From: AWTP1-13 sp044868325
Lineage (GTDB): Bacteria; Pseudomonadota; Alphaproteobacteria; Rhizobiales; Hyphomicrobiaceae
Assembly: GCA_044868325.1 (NCBI GenBank)
Contig: JBIOWI010000259.1
Span: 1 to 19,045, forward strand
Direction of reading: 5' to 3'
DNA: 19,045 nt
Below the pieces are notes generated by a model. That model did no database searches, had not been told where the DNA came from, and worked only from the letters and a program-made list of their open reading frames with translations. The position numbers and the translations under genes were made by a program. Shown in pieces: positions 1 through 7,070 of this stretch (positions are counted from its first letter, which is position 1; each line of letters starts with the position of its first letter).

Positions 1-475
1 TCTCGACGATTTGCTCCTCGCTCCAGTGCTTGCGCAGCTCTGCGAACGAGTCGTCCGTGACGGCGTTCGGCACCACGCTGGCGGCAAACGCGAAATCCAG
101 GGCGGCGCGCTCCGCCGCCGTGTAAAGGGGGCTGGATTGATACTCCCAGATCGCGGCGATCCTTTCCTCCTCGACGCCGAGGTGCGCCGCGCCGCCGATG
201 GTATGCGCCATGCAGTACTGGCATCCGGCCGCGCGACTGGCGACATGGGCGACCAGCCGCTTGAAGCCGCGGTCCACCGTGCTATCCGGATCCCAGACGG
301 CGGCGGCCATCTGCGCAAACGCCCTCACCATCTTGGGCTTGCGCTGCATGATGAGGATGCTGTTGGGGACGAAGCCGAGGTTCTTGGCGACCGCCGCGAA
401 GGGCTCCTCGAGGTCCGGCGAATGGTCGACCGGCAGCGGTGCCAGCCGTGGCGACGGTCTTGTTCGATCTTGCAT
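1..475 (-). CDS. Carboxymuconolactone decarboxylase / AhpD-like protein (C-terminus beyond window)
   Basis: I translated the minus strand from the ATG at 475; the frame stays open to base 1, so about 158 residues are visible and the C-terminus is missing. The protein belongs to the carboxymuconolactone decarboxylase family. It carries CQYCMAH (C85, C88, H91), the CxxC...H redox motif of AhpD-type alkylhydroperoxidases, just after a helix with RLVAHVASRAAG. Members with this motif usually reduce peroxides or act as thiol oxidoreductases rather than as ring-cleavage pathway decarboxylases. A GGGAGG Shine-Dalgarno lies 5 bases before the ATG. It is the third gene of a minus-strand unit after tetR and a peroxiredoxin-like gene, 127 bp downstream of the latter, which suggests a shared role in peroxide or electrophile stress (inference). 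The substrate is unknown. Confidence 0.88.
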   Translation of the reverse strand, partial: MQDRTRPSPRLAPLPVDHSPDLEEPFAAVAKNLGFVPNSILIMQRKPKMVRAFAQMAAAVWDPDSTVDRGFKRLVAHVASRAAGCQYCMAHTIGGAAHLGVEEERIAAIWEYQSSPLYTAAERAALDFAFAASVVPNAVTDDSFAELRKHWSEEQIVE

Positions 476-602
476 CACAACCTCCCATTGCCACTGCCGG
501 CATTTCACCGCCAGCAGGCTTTGCCATCACCCCGCTGCGTTCTGCTCGATCCAGCTAACCGCGCAGCAGCGGCGCCAGCTCGGTGAGCGCCCTTGACGGC
601 GG

Positions 603-1136
603 CTACGGCACCTCGCCGCGCGCCGGATAGTCCTTGGAGATCACGAAATCCACTGCGCTCAGGAGGTCGCGGAAGTGGGGCCTGGCGAACGGCATGGTCT
701 GCACCGCCGACCAATAGAGCGTACCGTCAGGGCGTACCAGGAACACACCGGGCTCGCTGAACTGGGCAGGCTCCTCGATGCCGGCGGAGGTCTTGCCGCG
801 GCTGCTCGATATGAAGAGGCCCCAGTCTCGCGCCACGGAGAGATCGAGCCCATAGCCAACGGTCAGATTGCCGAGCTGCCATTCCGTGGTCGCGCGCCGT
901 GCGCGCTCCTCCTCGTCGCTGCTGATGGCAACAACCTCGACGCCCCGCGTCTTGAACTCCGGCTCCAGCTTGGCGAGCTCGCCCATATAGCCCCGGCAGA
1001 TCGGGCAATGCAGGCCGCGGTAGAAGACGACGAGCGAGAAGCGCTCCGGCTTGCGCTCCGAGAGCGTCCAGGTCTCCCCGGCCACCGCTTTCACTGAGAG
1101 CGCCGGCACCTTGGTGCGTGGCAGAAGCTTGGCCAT
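603..1136 (-). CDS. Peroxiredoxin-like (AhpC/TSA, PRX-like) protein
   Basis: This 177-residue cytosolic protein has a thioredoxin fold of the AhpC/TSA peroxiredoxin-like type. The segment VVFYRGLHCPICRGY holds C44 and C47, placing a CxxC where the peroxidatic cysteine of peroxiredoxins sits. The downstream segments EVVAISSDEEE and the Pro-containing EPGVFLVRPDGTLYW fit the strand-helix pattern of the fold. Such proteins are thought to reduce peroxides with thiol donors; the physiological substrate of this subgroup is not established. The ATG at 1136 is preceded by AAGGAG at a 6-base distance. The gene starts only 15 bp after the stop of tetR, so it is very probably cotranscribed with it. The AhpD-like gene downstream could be its reducing partner or a parallel activity (inference). 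Confidence 0.88.
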   Translation of the reverse strand: MAKLLPRTKVPALSVKAVAGETWTLSERKPERFSLVVFYRGLHCPICRGYMGELAKLEPEFKTRGVEVVAISSDEEERARRATTEWQLGNLTVGYGLDLSVARDWGLFISSSRGKTSAGIEEPAQFSEPGVFLVRPDGTLYWSAVQTMPFARPHFRDLLSAVDFVISKDYPARGEVP

Positions 1137-1151
1137 GTCTCGCTCCTTTCG

Positions 1152-1742
1152 TTACTCTTGCCGCAGCGGCGCGAGCGCGGATCGCACCGCGTCGCGCGCC
1201 ACGCGCGGCTCCGTCCCCAGCCTCGTCATCACCCGCAAGCCCTGAACGAGGGCTACGAGCTGGCGCGCAAACTGCTTGGTATCGGTCTCTGCAGCGAGGT
1301 CCCCCTGCTGCCTGGCCTCATCAAGGCGGTCAGCCAGTGCCCGCTCCAGGCGTGCAAACGCCTTGCGCATCAATGCAGCGATCTCCTCTTCTCGGGCGCC
1401 GATCTCCACCGCCGTGTTGGTGAGCAGGCACCCGTGTGCGGGCGCGTTGGCCGTTGGGCGCTCGTCGGCGACATCGAGCAGGAACCTCTCGATGGCCAGC
1501 GCTGCCCTTCCGCCCTGCGACAGCCGCTCGAGCTTGGCGCGGGTCACTGTGTCGAGGTAGTGCTCGAGCGCTGCGAGGAAGAGGGCACTCTTGTCGGGGA
1601 ATGCCGCGTAAAGACTGGAGCGGCTGACCCCCGTCGCCCGGACCACATCGTCAACGGACGTGCCGGCATACCCACGCTCCCAGAACAGCGCCGTCGCGCA
1701 GCGCAGCAGGTCGTCCCGATCGTAGGCGCAGGGCCGAGCCAT
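1152..1742 (-). CDS. TetR/AcrR-family transcriptional regulator
   Basis: This 196-residue protein has an N-terminal TetR helix-turn-helix (about residues 10-55; GYAGTSVDDVVRATGVSRSS then LYAAFPDKSALF) and a helical C-terminal ligand-binding and dimerisation domain. I chose the ATG at 1742 because AAGGAGG lies at ideal spacing in front of it. An in-frame ATG at 1760 and a GTG at 1871 would add residues unlike the family, and the latter would run through the cupredoxin remnant. It heads a minus-strand unit with the peroxiredoxin-like and AhpD-like genes. A palindrome lies inside its own promoter, so autorepression that is relieved by a reactive or organic ligand is likely (inference). The ligand cannot be told from sequence. 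Confidence 0.92.
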   Translation of the reverse strand: MARPCAYDRDDLLRCATALFWERGYAGTSVDDVVRATGVSRSSLYAAFPDKSALFLAALEHYLDTVTRAKLERLSQGGRAALAIERFLLDVADERPTANAPAHGCLLTNTAVEIGAREEEIAALMRKAFARLERALADRLDEARQQGDLAAETDTKQFARQLVALVQGLRVMTRLGTEPRVARDAVRSALAPLRQE

Positions 1743-1767
1743 TACCGGCCTCCTTGGCATTTGCAAG

Positions 1768-1796
1768 ATTTTGGAACGACCATTCCTATTTGTCAA
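1768..1796 (-). promoter_or_regulatory. Promoter and probable TetR operator of the tetR-prx-cmd unit
   Basis: On the minus strand TTGACA (1796-1791) and CAAAAT (1773-1768) are separated by exactly 17 bases. Between them, at 1786-1773, sits the imperfect palindrome GGAATGGTCGTTCC (arms GGAA/TTCC with an inner G/C match). A dyad in the spacer just upstream of a tetR gene is the usual arrangement for autorepression. Binding by this regulator is inferred. Confidence 0.6.
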
Positions 1797-1941
1797 CGAT
1801 CGGGCCAACGGCAAGCGCGTGGAGCCCAAGAAGTCGGCCGAGTTCCTGTGGCGCTTCACCAAGGCGGGCACCTTCGAGTTCGCCTGCCTGATCCCAGGCC
1901 ACTACGAGACCGGCATGAAGGGCACCGTTGTCGTCAAGTGA
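1787..1941 (+). pseudogene. Cupredoxin (type-1 copper protein) 3' remnant
   Basis: In the frame ending with TGA at 1939-1941 the translation ends in KAGTFEFACLIPGHYETGMK followed by GTVVVK. This is the C-terminal copper-binding loop of a plastocyanin/azurin-like cupredoxin, with the Cys-(x4)-His-(x4)-Met ligand spacing of type-1 copper sites. About 49 residues from VND onward look genuine. Upstream in this frame the sequence turns into the promoter and antisense of tetR, with no start codon, signal peptide or first copper-ligand histidine. The gene has therefore lost its 5' part, and the break lies within a few bases of 1790. It was probably the first gene of a copper-resistance unit with the CusF-like gene 61 bp downstream. 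An intact function is unlikely. Confidence 0.75.
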
Positions 1942-2002
1942 GGGAGCCCTGCGCCGGAAGGCGCGTCGAGAGGACAAGCACACAGTCGGAAGGAAGCAGA
2001 AA

Positions 2003-2299
2003 ATGCGTACGGCGAAAGTCATTCAGGCCACCGCAATCGGTCTTGCCGCCTTGCCGCTCGCGGCCGTCGCTCAGATGGTGGATGGCCAGGTGACAAAGGT
2101 GGACGAGTCTATGGGCAAGATCACCATCATGCACGGCCCGATGAAGAAATTCGGCATGGACAGCGGCATGACGATGGTGTTCCGCGCCCAGGACCCCGCC
2201 ATGCTGAAGCAAGTGAAGTCCGGCGATAAGATCATGTTCGATGCCGACAAGATCAACGGCCGGTTCACCGTGACGAAGATCGAGAAGGCCAAAAAATAG
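2003..2299 (+). CDS. CusF-like periplasmic copper-binding protein
   Basis: This 98-residue protein has a Sec signal peptide (MRTAKVIQATAIGLAALPLAAVA, cleavage near residue 23-24) and a CusF/CopB-type copper-binding beta-barrel domain. Candidate ligands are H44, M56 and M58 (GMTMVF), which parallel the His-Met-Met ligands of E. coli CusF. The Trp that stacks on Cu(I) in CusF is not present: FGMDSGMTM stands where family members often have a GWPAMTM-type sequence. I took the ATG at 2003 because GGAAGGAAG precedes it. The longer in-frame start at 1928 overlaps the cupredoxin end and would spoil the signal peptide. The product probably carries Cu(I) in the periplasm. Its original promoter may have been lost with the 5' end of the cupredoxin gene. 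Confidence 0.85.
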   Translation: MRTAKVIQATAIGLAALPLAAVAQMVDGQVTKVDESMGKITIMHGPMKKFGMDSGMTMVFRAQDPAMLKQVKSGDKIMFDADKINGRFTVTKIEKAKK

Positions 2300-2323
2300 G
2301 AGCCGGCGATTCGCTTGCCGTGC

Positions 2324-2377
2324 GGCGGACCGGCGGCCCTCCGAGCCCGCGGCCAGGGCACATCGAGCCGGTCCGCC
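2324..2377. terminator. Probable bidirectional terminator hairpin between cusF-like gene and copA
   Basis: GGCGGACCGGC (2324-2334) is the exact reverse complement of GCCGGTCCGCC (2367-2377). Inside the loop, GGCCCT (2335-2340) can pair with AGGGC (2355-2359). The hairpin lies in the 85-bp gap between two convergent genes. There is no T-run, so intrinsic termination is only probable. Confidence 0.45.
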
Positions 2378-2384
2378 TCACGCC

Positions 2385-4766
2385 TCACAATGTCACGCTG
2401 CGCAGCCTGAGTGCGTTGCCGATCACGCTCACCGAAGAGAGCGCCATGGCGGCCGCCGCGACGATGGGCGACAGCAGCAGCCCTGTGAACGGGTAGAGTA
2501 TGCCGGCTGCCACGGGCACCCCCGCAGCATTGTAGATGAAGGCGAAGAACAGGTTCTGCCGGATGTTGGACATGGTCGCGGCCGAGAGCCTGCGCGCTCG
2601 CACAATGCCGTTGAGGTCGCCCTTGACGAGCGTGACCCCGGCGCTCTCCATGGCGACATCCGTGCCCGTGCCCATGGCGACGCCCACGTCGGCGGCTGCA
2701 AGTGCCGGCGCGTCGTTGACGCCGTCGCCGGCCATGGCCACGGCGCGGCCTTCCCGGCGCAGGCGCTCCACGACCTTGCTCTTGTCCTCGGGCAACACCT
2801 CGGCCTCCACTTCCGCGATGCCGAGCTTCGCTGCCACCGCTTTCGCAGTGGTGGCGTTGTCGCCGGTGAGCATCACCACGCGAATGCCCGCCTCCCTGAG
2901 GGCTGCCAGCGCACCGGGCGTCGTGCTCTTGATGGGGTCGGCAACGGCGATGACGCCGGCGGCTTTGCCGTCGATGGCCACGAAGATGGCGGTCGCGCCC
3001 TCCTGACGGAGCTTGTCGGCCTCGGCGGTCAGCGTTCCCACGTCGATGCCGGAGTCCTCCATGATGCGCGCGTTGCCAATCGCCAGGCGGCGGCGCTCGA
3101 CCGTACCCGTGACGCCCCTGCCGACCGGCGCGTCGAATTCTGTGACGTCCGCAAGCGTCAGATTGCGCTCCTGCGCGGCGGCAACGATGGCTGCGCCCAG
3201 TGGATGCTGGCTGCTCCGCTCGAGGCTGGCGGCCAGGCGGACAACGTCCGCCTCGTTGAAACCGGGAGCGGTGCGGACGGCCACCGCTTTCGGCTTGCCT
3301 TCGGTCAGCGTTCCGGTCTTGTCGACGACGACGGTATCGATCCTCTCGAAGCGCTCCAGGGCCTCGGCGTCCTTGATCAGCACCCCGGCTTGCGCACCGC
3401 GCCCCACGCCCACCATGATCGACATGGGCGTTGCCAGTCCGAGGGCGCAGGGGCAGGCTATGATCAGGACCGAGACGGCTGCGATCAGGCCGAACGTCAT
3501 GCGCGGCTCCGGCCCCCAGATCGACCAGGCGAGGAAGGCGGCGACCGCGACAACGATGACGAGCGGTACGAACCAGCCCGATACCCGATCGGCGAGGCGC
3601 TGGATCGGCGCGCGGCTCCTCTGCGCCTGCGCCACCATCTGCACGATCTGCGCGAGCATGGTCTCGCGCCCGACCTTCTCGGCGCGCATCACGAAGCTGC
3701 CGCTCTGGTTCATGGTGCCGCCGATCGCCTTGGAGCCGGCTTCCTTGGCGACGGGCAGGGACTCGCCGGTGACCATCGATTCGTCGATGGAGCTGCGGCC
3801 CTCCAGAATCTCGCCATCGACAGGCACGCTCTCGCCGGGCCGCACCCGCAGCCGGTCGCCCTTCAGCACGTGCTCCAGGGCGACATCCTCGTCGTTGCCG
3901 TCGGCGGCAACGCGCCGCGCGCGCTTGGGCGCGAGGTTGAGCAGGGCCTTGAGCGCGCCGCTCGTCTGCTCGCGGGCCTTCAACTCGAGCACCTGGCCCA
4001 GCAGCACCAGCACAGTGATGACGGCCGCCGCCTCGAAGTACACGGACACCGCGCCGTCCATGCTCCGGAAGGCTGCAGGGAAGACATCGGGCAATGCCGT
4101 CGCAATCGTGCTGTAGACCCAGGCCACGCCGGTGCCCATGGCGATCAGCGTGAACATGTTGAGGTTGCGGGAGACGACTGAAGCCCATCCGCGCACGAAG
4201 AAGGGCCAGCCGCCCCACAGCACCACCGGCGTGGCGAGGATGAGTTGCGCCCAGTTGGACGACCGCTGCCCCAGAAGCATGTGCAGGCTCGTCAGGTGCC
4301 CGCCCATCTCGAGTGCGAGCACAGGAATGGTGAGCGCGAGGCCGATCCAGAACCGGCGCGTCATGTCGAGGAGCTCGGCACTCGGACCAGCTTCCGCGCT
4401 CGCCTCCGCAGGCTCCAGCGCCATGCCGCAAATCGGGCAGAAGCCGGGCCCCACCTGCCGGATCTGAGGGTGCATGGGGCAGGTATGGATCGTGCCGGCC
4501 GGTACGGGCTCGGCTCGCAGCTGCGCCGGCGAGAGGTATTTCTCGGGCGACGCTGTGAACCTCTCGCGGCAGCCCGCCGAGCAGAAGTAGTAGGTGCGCC
4601 CTGAATGGACGGCGCTGTGCACAGCCGTGTGCGGATCCACCTGCATGCCGCACACGGGGTCCTTCACCGTGCCTTCAGCGGCAGGTCCGGGCTGGTGACG
4701 ATGGCGCGCATGCGCTTCGCGGTCGCGATGCGACAGCGTCTCGGGCGCGTGCCGATGCGGGCTCAT
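2385..4766 (-). CDS. copA: Copper-translocating P1B-type ATPase (CopA) with YHS and heavy-metal-binding N-terminal domains
   Basis: This 793-residue inner-membrane pump exports Cu(I) using ATP. Visible in order are: a His-rich start (residues 1-25); a YHS domain with DPVCGM...YYFCSAGC (about 34-78); a zinc-ribbon-like heavy-metal-binding domain, HTCPMHPQ...GFCPICGMALEP (94-119); the first membrane helices; the actuator TGES (333-336); the CPC membrane metal site (438-440); phosphorylation motif DKTGT (D482); HP (521-522); MLTGDN (632-637); GDGVNDAP (680-687); and the last helices with YN (745-746) and MALSS (774-778) typical of copper pumps. There is no classical GMxCxxC HMA domain. The ATG at 4766 follows GGAGG at 6 bases. 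It is divergent from csoR, which very likely represses it through the shared operator. Confidence 0.96.
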   Translation of the reverse strand: MSPHRHAPETLSHRDREAHARHRHQPGPAAEGTVKDPVCGMQVDPHTAVHSAVHSGRTYYFCSAGCRERFTASPEKYLSPAQLRAEPVPAGTIHTCPMHPQIRQVGPGFCPICGMALEPAEASAEAGPSAELLDMTRRFWIGLALTIPVLALEMGGHLTSLHMLLGQRSSNWAQLILATPVVLWGGWPFFVRGWASVVSRNLNMFTLIAMGTGVAWVYSTIATALPDVFPAAFRSMDGAVSVYFEAAAVITVLVLLGQVLELKAREQTSGALKALLNLAPKRARRVAADGNDEDVALEHVLKGDRLRVRPGESVPVDGEILEGRSSIDESMVTGESLPVAKEAGSKAIGGTMNQSGSFVMRAEKVGRETMLAQIVQMVAQAQRSRAPIQRLADRVSGWFVPLVIVVAVAAFLAWSIWGPEPRMTFGLIAAVSVLIIACPCALGLATPMSIMVGVGRGAQAGVLIKDAEALERFERIDTVVVDKTGTLTEGKPKAVAVRTAPGFNEADVVRLAASLERSSQHPLGAAIVAAAQERNLTLADVTEFDAPVGRGVTGTVERRRLAIGNARIMEDSGIDVGTLTAEADKLRQEGATAIFVAIDGKAAGVIAVADPIKSTTPGALAALREAGIRVVMLTGDNATTAKAVAAKLGIAEVEAEVLPEDKSKVVERLRREGRAVAMAGDGVNDAPALAAADVGVAMGTGTDVAMESAGVTLVKGDLNGIVRARRLSAATMSNIRQNLFFAFIYNAAGVPVAAGILYPFTGLLLSPIVAAAAMALSSVSVIGNALRLRSVTL

Positions 4767-4806
4767 GACGACCTCCTCAGGCTCCCGATCGGAGCCGGTC
4801 TTGCCA

Positions 4807-4839
4807 TTGACATATATACCCCCATGGGGTATTTAGCAA
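4807..4839. promoter_or_regulatory. Divergent copA/csoR promoters with shared CsoR operator
   Basis: ATACCCCCATGGGGTAT (4816-4832) is an inverted repeat with 7-base arms around CAT, the G/C-run type of site known for CsoR proteins. For csoR (plus strand) TTGACA (4807-4812), a 17-base spacer and TATTTA (4830-4835) form a promoter. For copA (minus strand) TTGCTA (4839-4834), a 17-base spacer and TATATG (4816-4811) form another. The palindrome fills the spacer of both, so one bound repressor could block both genes. CsoR binding here is inferred. Confidence 0.8.
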
Positions 4840-4842
4840 CCC

Positions 4843-5118
4843 ATGCTGAAGCCCTGCAAGGAATCGTGCCTGAGACGGCTGAGCCGGATCGAGGGCCAGG
4901 TGCGCGGCCTCTGCCGCATGGTCGAGGAAGACCGCTACTGCATCGACATCGTCACCCAGATCGCCGCCGTGCGCGCCGCGCTCAGGCGCGTGGAGCACGA
5001 GATCCTGCGCGATCACGTCGGCCACTGCGTCAAGGAGGCGATCCGCAGCGGCAGCGCCAAAGATCGGGAACGCAAGATCGAGGAGCTTATCGAGGTTCTC
5101 GACCGTTCCAACGGCTAA
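4843..5118 (+). CDS. csoR: CsoR/RcnR-family copper-sensing repressor
   Basis: This 91-residue all-helical DUF156 protein has the family segment RLSRIEGQVRGL (11-23). The Cu(I) ligand set Cys-His-Cys is present at C33 (RYCIDI), H58 and C62 (DHVGHC), matching the Cys36/His61/Cys65 pattern of CsoR rather than the His-rich set of RcnR. Such repressors leave DNA when they bind Cu(I). It is divergent from copA with the operator between them. The ATG at 4843 has no Shine-Dalgarno, and the predicted -10 box ends only 7 bases before it, so transcription should begin at or next to the start codon (leaderless mRNA, inferred). Two more cysteines near the N-terminus (C5, C9) and C24 are extra and of unknown role. 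Confidence 0.94.
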   Translation: MLKPCKESCLRRLSRIEGQVRGLCRMVEEDRYCIDIVTQIAAVRAALRRVEHEILRDHVGHCVKEAIRSGSAKDRERKIEELIEVLDRSNG

Positions 5119-5207
5119 GCGGGGTTCTCGTCTTTGACCCAAAGCAAGCCCGGTAGGCTGTTACGCCAGGAAGGTGACGAAGGCAGACCGGAGGAGGTGC
5201 GCCAGGT

Positions 5208-6398
5208 TCAGACCGGGTTGACTTTGGTATCGCCCCAGCGTGCCAGGTACGTCCGGGTTAGCGGGACAGTGGTAAGGCACTTGGCGATCTGCGCCTGGAA
5301 TACCATCCAATTGAGCCGGCGATACCCGATCTCGCAAAGCTGCAAGTAGAACTCCCACATGCGGCAGAAGCGCTCGTCGTAGAGCGACCGCACCTTGTCG
5401 CGATTGCCTTGAAACCTTTGATGCCAGTGCCTGAGCGTCTCGGCATAGTGGAGGCGCAGGATCTCAACATCGGTTATCCAGAGACCTGCCCGTTCGATTG
5501 CAACAAAGGCTTCGGAAAGCGATGGCACGTAACCGCCGGGGAAGATGTACTTGATCAGCCAAGGCGATGTTGAGCCAGGAGGGGCCATGCGGCCGATCGA
5601 GTGGAGCAGGCAGACGCCGTCATCGGTCATAAGCTCGCGTATCTTCCGGAAGAACTCGTCGTAGTGGCTTTGACCAACGTGCTCAAACATGCCGACAGAA
5701 ACGATGCGATCATATCGGCCGGTTTCTTCGCGGTAGTCGAGCAGCTTGAACGTTACTCGCTTGTCGAGCCCGACAGCCCTCGCCCGATCCTGGGAAGCGC
5801 GCCATTGCTCCTCTGACAGGGTGAGGCCGACAACCTCGATATCGAACCACTGGGCGAGGTCTAGCGCCAATCCGCCAAAGCCGGAGCCGATATCGAGCAC
5901 GCGCATACCTGGCTTAAGCAGCAGCTTTGCGGCAATTCGCCTCTTCTTGTTCGCCTGCGCGTCTTCGAGACTTTCGCGTTCGCTCGTAAAGTAGGCGCAC
6001 GAGTACTGCATGTCGCGATCGAGAAACAGCTCAAAGAGCTTCCGATTGAGATCGTAGTGATGGGCCACGTTGGCCTTCGACTGGCCGACGACGTTGTTCT
6101 GGAACGAACTGGGAAGCGTGGTGGCCGTGCTATCGTGCAGTCGAGACATCAGGTTGCAGGCGAAGAAATCAAGGACGTCGTAGAGCGACCCTTCGTCGAC
6201 TGTCAGCATGCCCTCCATGTAGGCTTCGCCAAGGTAGAGGTCCGGCATCACAAGCATGCGCCGCAAAAGCCTCCTATCGGCTATCCTTATGCTGGCCTCT
6301 GGTCCTTCAGCGGTGCCACTCAGGACATAAATCCGGCCATCCGGAGCGGTTACCTTCAACCGTCCCGTTTCGATTGGACGCCATAAGAGCGCTTCCAT
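5208..6398 (-). CDS. cfa: Cyclopropane-fatty-acyl-phospholipid synthase
   Basis: This 396-residue S-adenosylmethionine-dependent enzyme adds a methylene bridge to the double bond of unsaturated acyl chains in membrane phospholipids; its length is close to that of E. coli Cfa. An N-terminal lipid-binding part (about 1-110) is followed by the methyltransferase domain. The domain shows HYDLN (114-118), YSCAYF (132-137), the SAM motif VLDIGSGFGG (167-176), GLTLSEEQ (191-198) and VGMFEHVG (235-242). The C-terminal region with HYAETLRHW is also typical. The start at 6398 has TAGGAG 5-6 bases upstream. It stands alone on the minus strand, convergent with csoR (89 bp gap) and 114 bp after the small membrane-protein gene. 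The stretch looks less GC-rich by eye than copA or secA. Confidence 0.95.
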   Translation of the reverse strand: MEALLWRPIETGRLKVTAPDGRIYVLSGTAEGPEASIRIADRRLLRRMLVMPDLYLGEAYMEGMLTVDEGSLYDVLDFFACNLMSRLHDSTATTLPSSFQNNVVGQSKANVAHHYDLNRKLFELFLDRDMQYSCAYFTSERESLEDAQANKKRRIAAKLLLKPGMRVLDIGSGFGGLALDLAQWFDIEVVGLTLSEEQWRASQDRARAVGLDKRVTFKLLDYREETGRYDRIVSVGMFEHVGQSHYDEFFRKIRELMTDDGVCLLHSIGRMAPPGSTSPWLIKYIFPGGYVPSLSEAFVAIERAGLWITDVEILRLHYAETLRHWHQRFQGNRDKVRSLYDERFCRMWEFYLQLCEIGYRRLNWMVFQAQIAKCLTTVPLTRTYLARWGDTKVNPV

Positions 6399-6512
6399 GT
6401 CCTACTCCTACCAAGGAGGACTGCTCCCTTGCGACTGTCTATACTTTGTCATGTATGCTTCCGGATGCGGTCTGGCCGCTAGCTTAGGTGTTCTTGATTG
6501 ACTGCCTTAGCT

Positions 6513-6791
6513 TCACGCGCCCAGCAGCAGACCAAAACCACGGCCGACCAGGAACAACACTGAGCATACAACGAGTTGGCCGACATAAATGGCGGTAATA
6601 TACGTCGTGATTGGGTAGATGGAGCCTCGCAAGACGCTAGCTTCACGCATACGCGTGAACACCACGGGCTGAATTAGCCAGTAGCCCATCACGCCAGCAA
6701 ACGCCGCACCGAACAACCAGCCCCAGCCCACGCCGCTGAAGCCAAGTGCCGGAACTGTTGCGAATAGAAGAAAGCCGGCAAAGCGCCGCAT
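6513..6791 (-). CDS. Small hypothetical membrane protein
   Basis: I do not recognise a family for these 92 residues (97 if the ATG at 6806 is used). Hydropathy read by eye shows a first hydrophobic stretch FAGFLLFATVPALGF, a Gly/Trp-rich second one (GWGWLFGAAFAGVMGYWLI) and a third near the C-terminus (YITAIYVGQLVVCSVLFLVG), separated by a charged loop FTRMREASVLRGS. Two to three membrane spans are likely. Neither start has a strong ribosome site; GGGGGTG lies before the inner one, and the outer has none. The gene sits between the carbamoyltransferase and cfa genes on the same strand, 114 bp from cfa, so cotranscription with cfa is possible but unproven. Confidence 0.6.
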   Translation of the reverse strand: MRRFAGFLLFATVPALGFSGVGWGWLFGAAFAGVMGYWLIQPVVFTRMREASVLRGSIYPITTYITAIYVGQLVVCSVLFLVGRGFGLLLGA

Positions 6792-7070
6792 AGGACACCC
6801 CCGCATAGTTCTGTGGACTAGGGAGCATCGAGTCTATGATCGGTTGCAAGATCGAAAAATGCAACTTCCACCGGGGCCGCTGCAGGTTGGCCACAGAACG
6901 TCCGTTAGGGTCTTGGCCGTGTGGAAACTCGGTCACGAGAAGACAGCGTAGAATGCGATTCCGCGACGTCGAACTGCTCCGGTCGCCTCGCGCGTAGAAG
7001 CTTTTCCCGGTAGTCGGCTGAGCACACTTGGGTGCCGAGACGATACGTAGCTTCATGTGGGGCACGCTGC

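Noticed and set aside
1152..1871. Longer tetR frame starting at GTG 1871
   Set aside because: The extra residues are antisense to the cupredoxin remnant, and a strong AAGGAGG site marks the ATG at 1742.
2071..4653. 860-codon open frame on the minus strand
   Set aside because: It is the +1 shadow of copA: no domain pattern, and His/Arg/Gly-rich low-complexity translation.
4605..5156. 183-codon plus-strand frame overlapping the copA start and csoR
   Set aside because: It runs antisense to copA, through the operator, and out of frame with csoR, whose own frame has all family motifs.
6643..7065. 140-codon minus-strand frame after the carbamoyltransferase gene
   Set aside because: It overlaps the membrane-protein gene in another frame and shows no domain, hydrophobic pattern or ribosome site that would support it.
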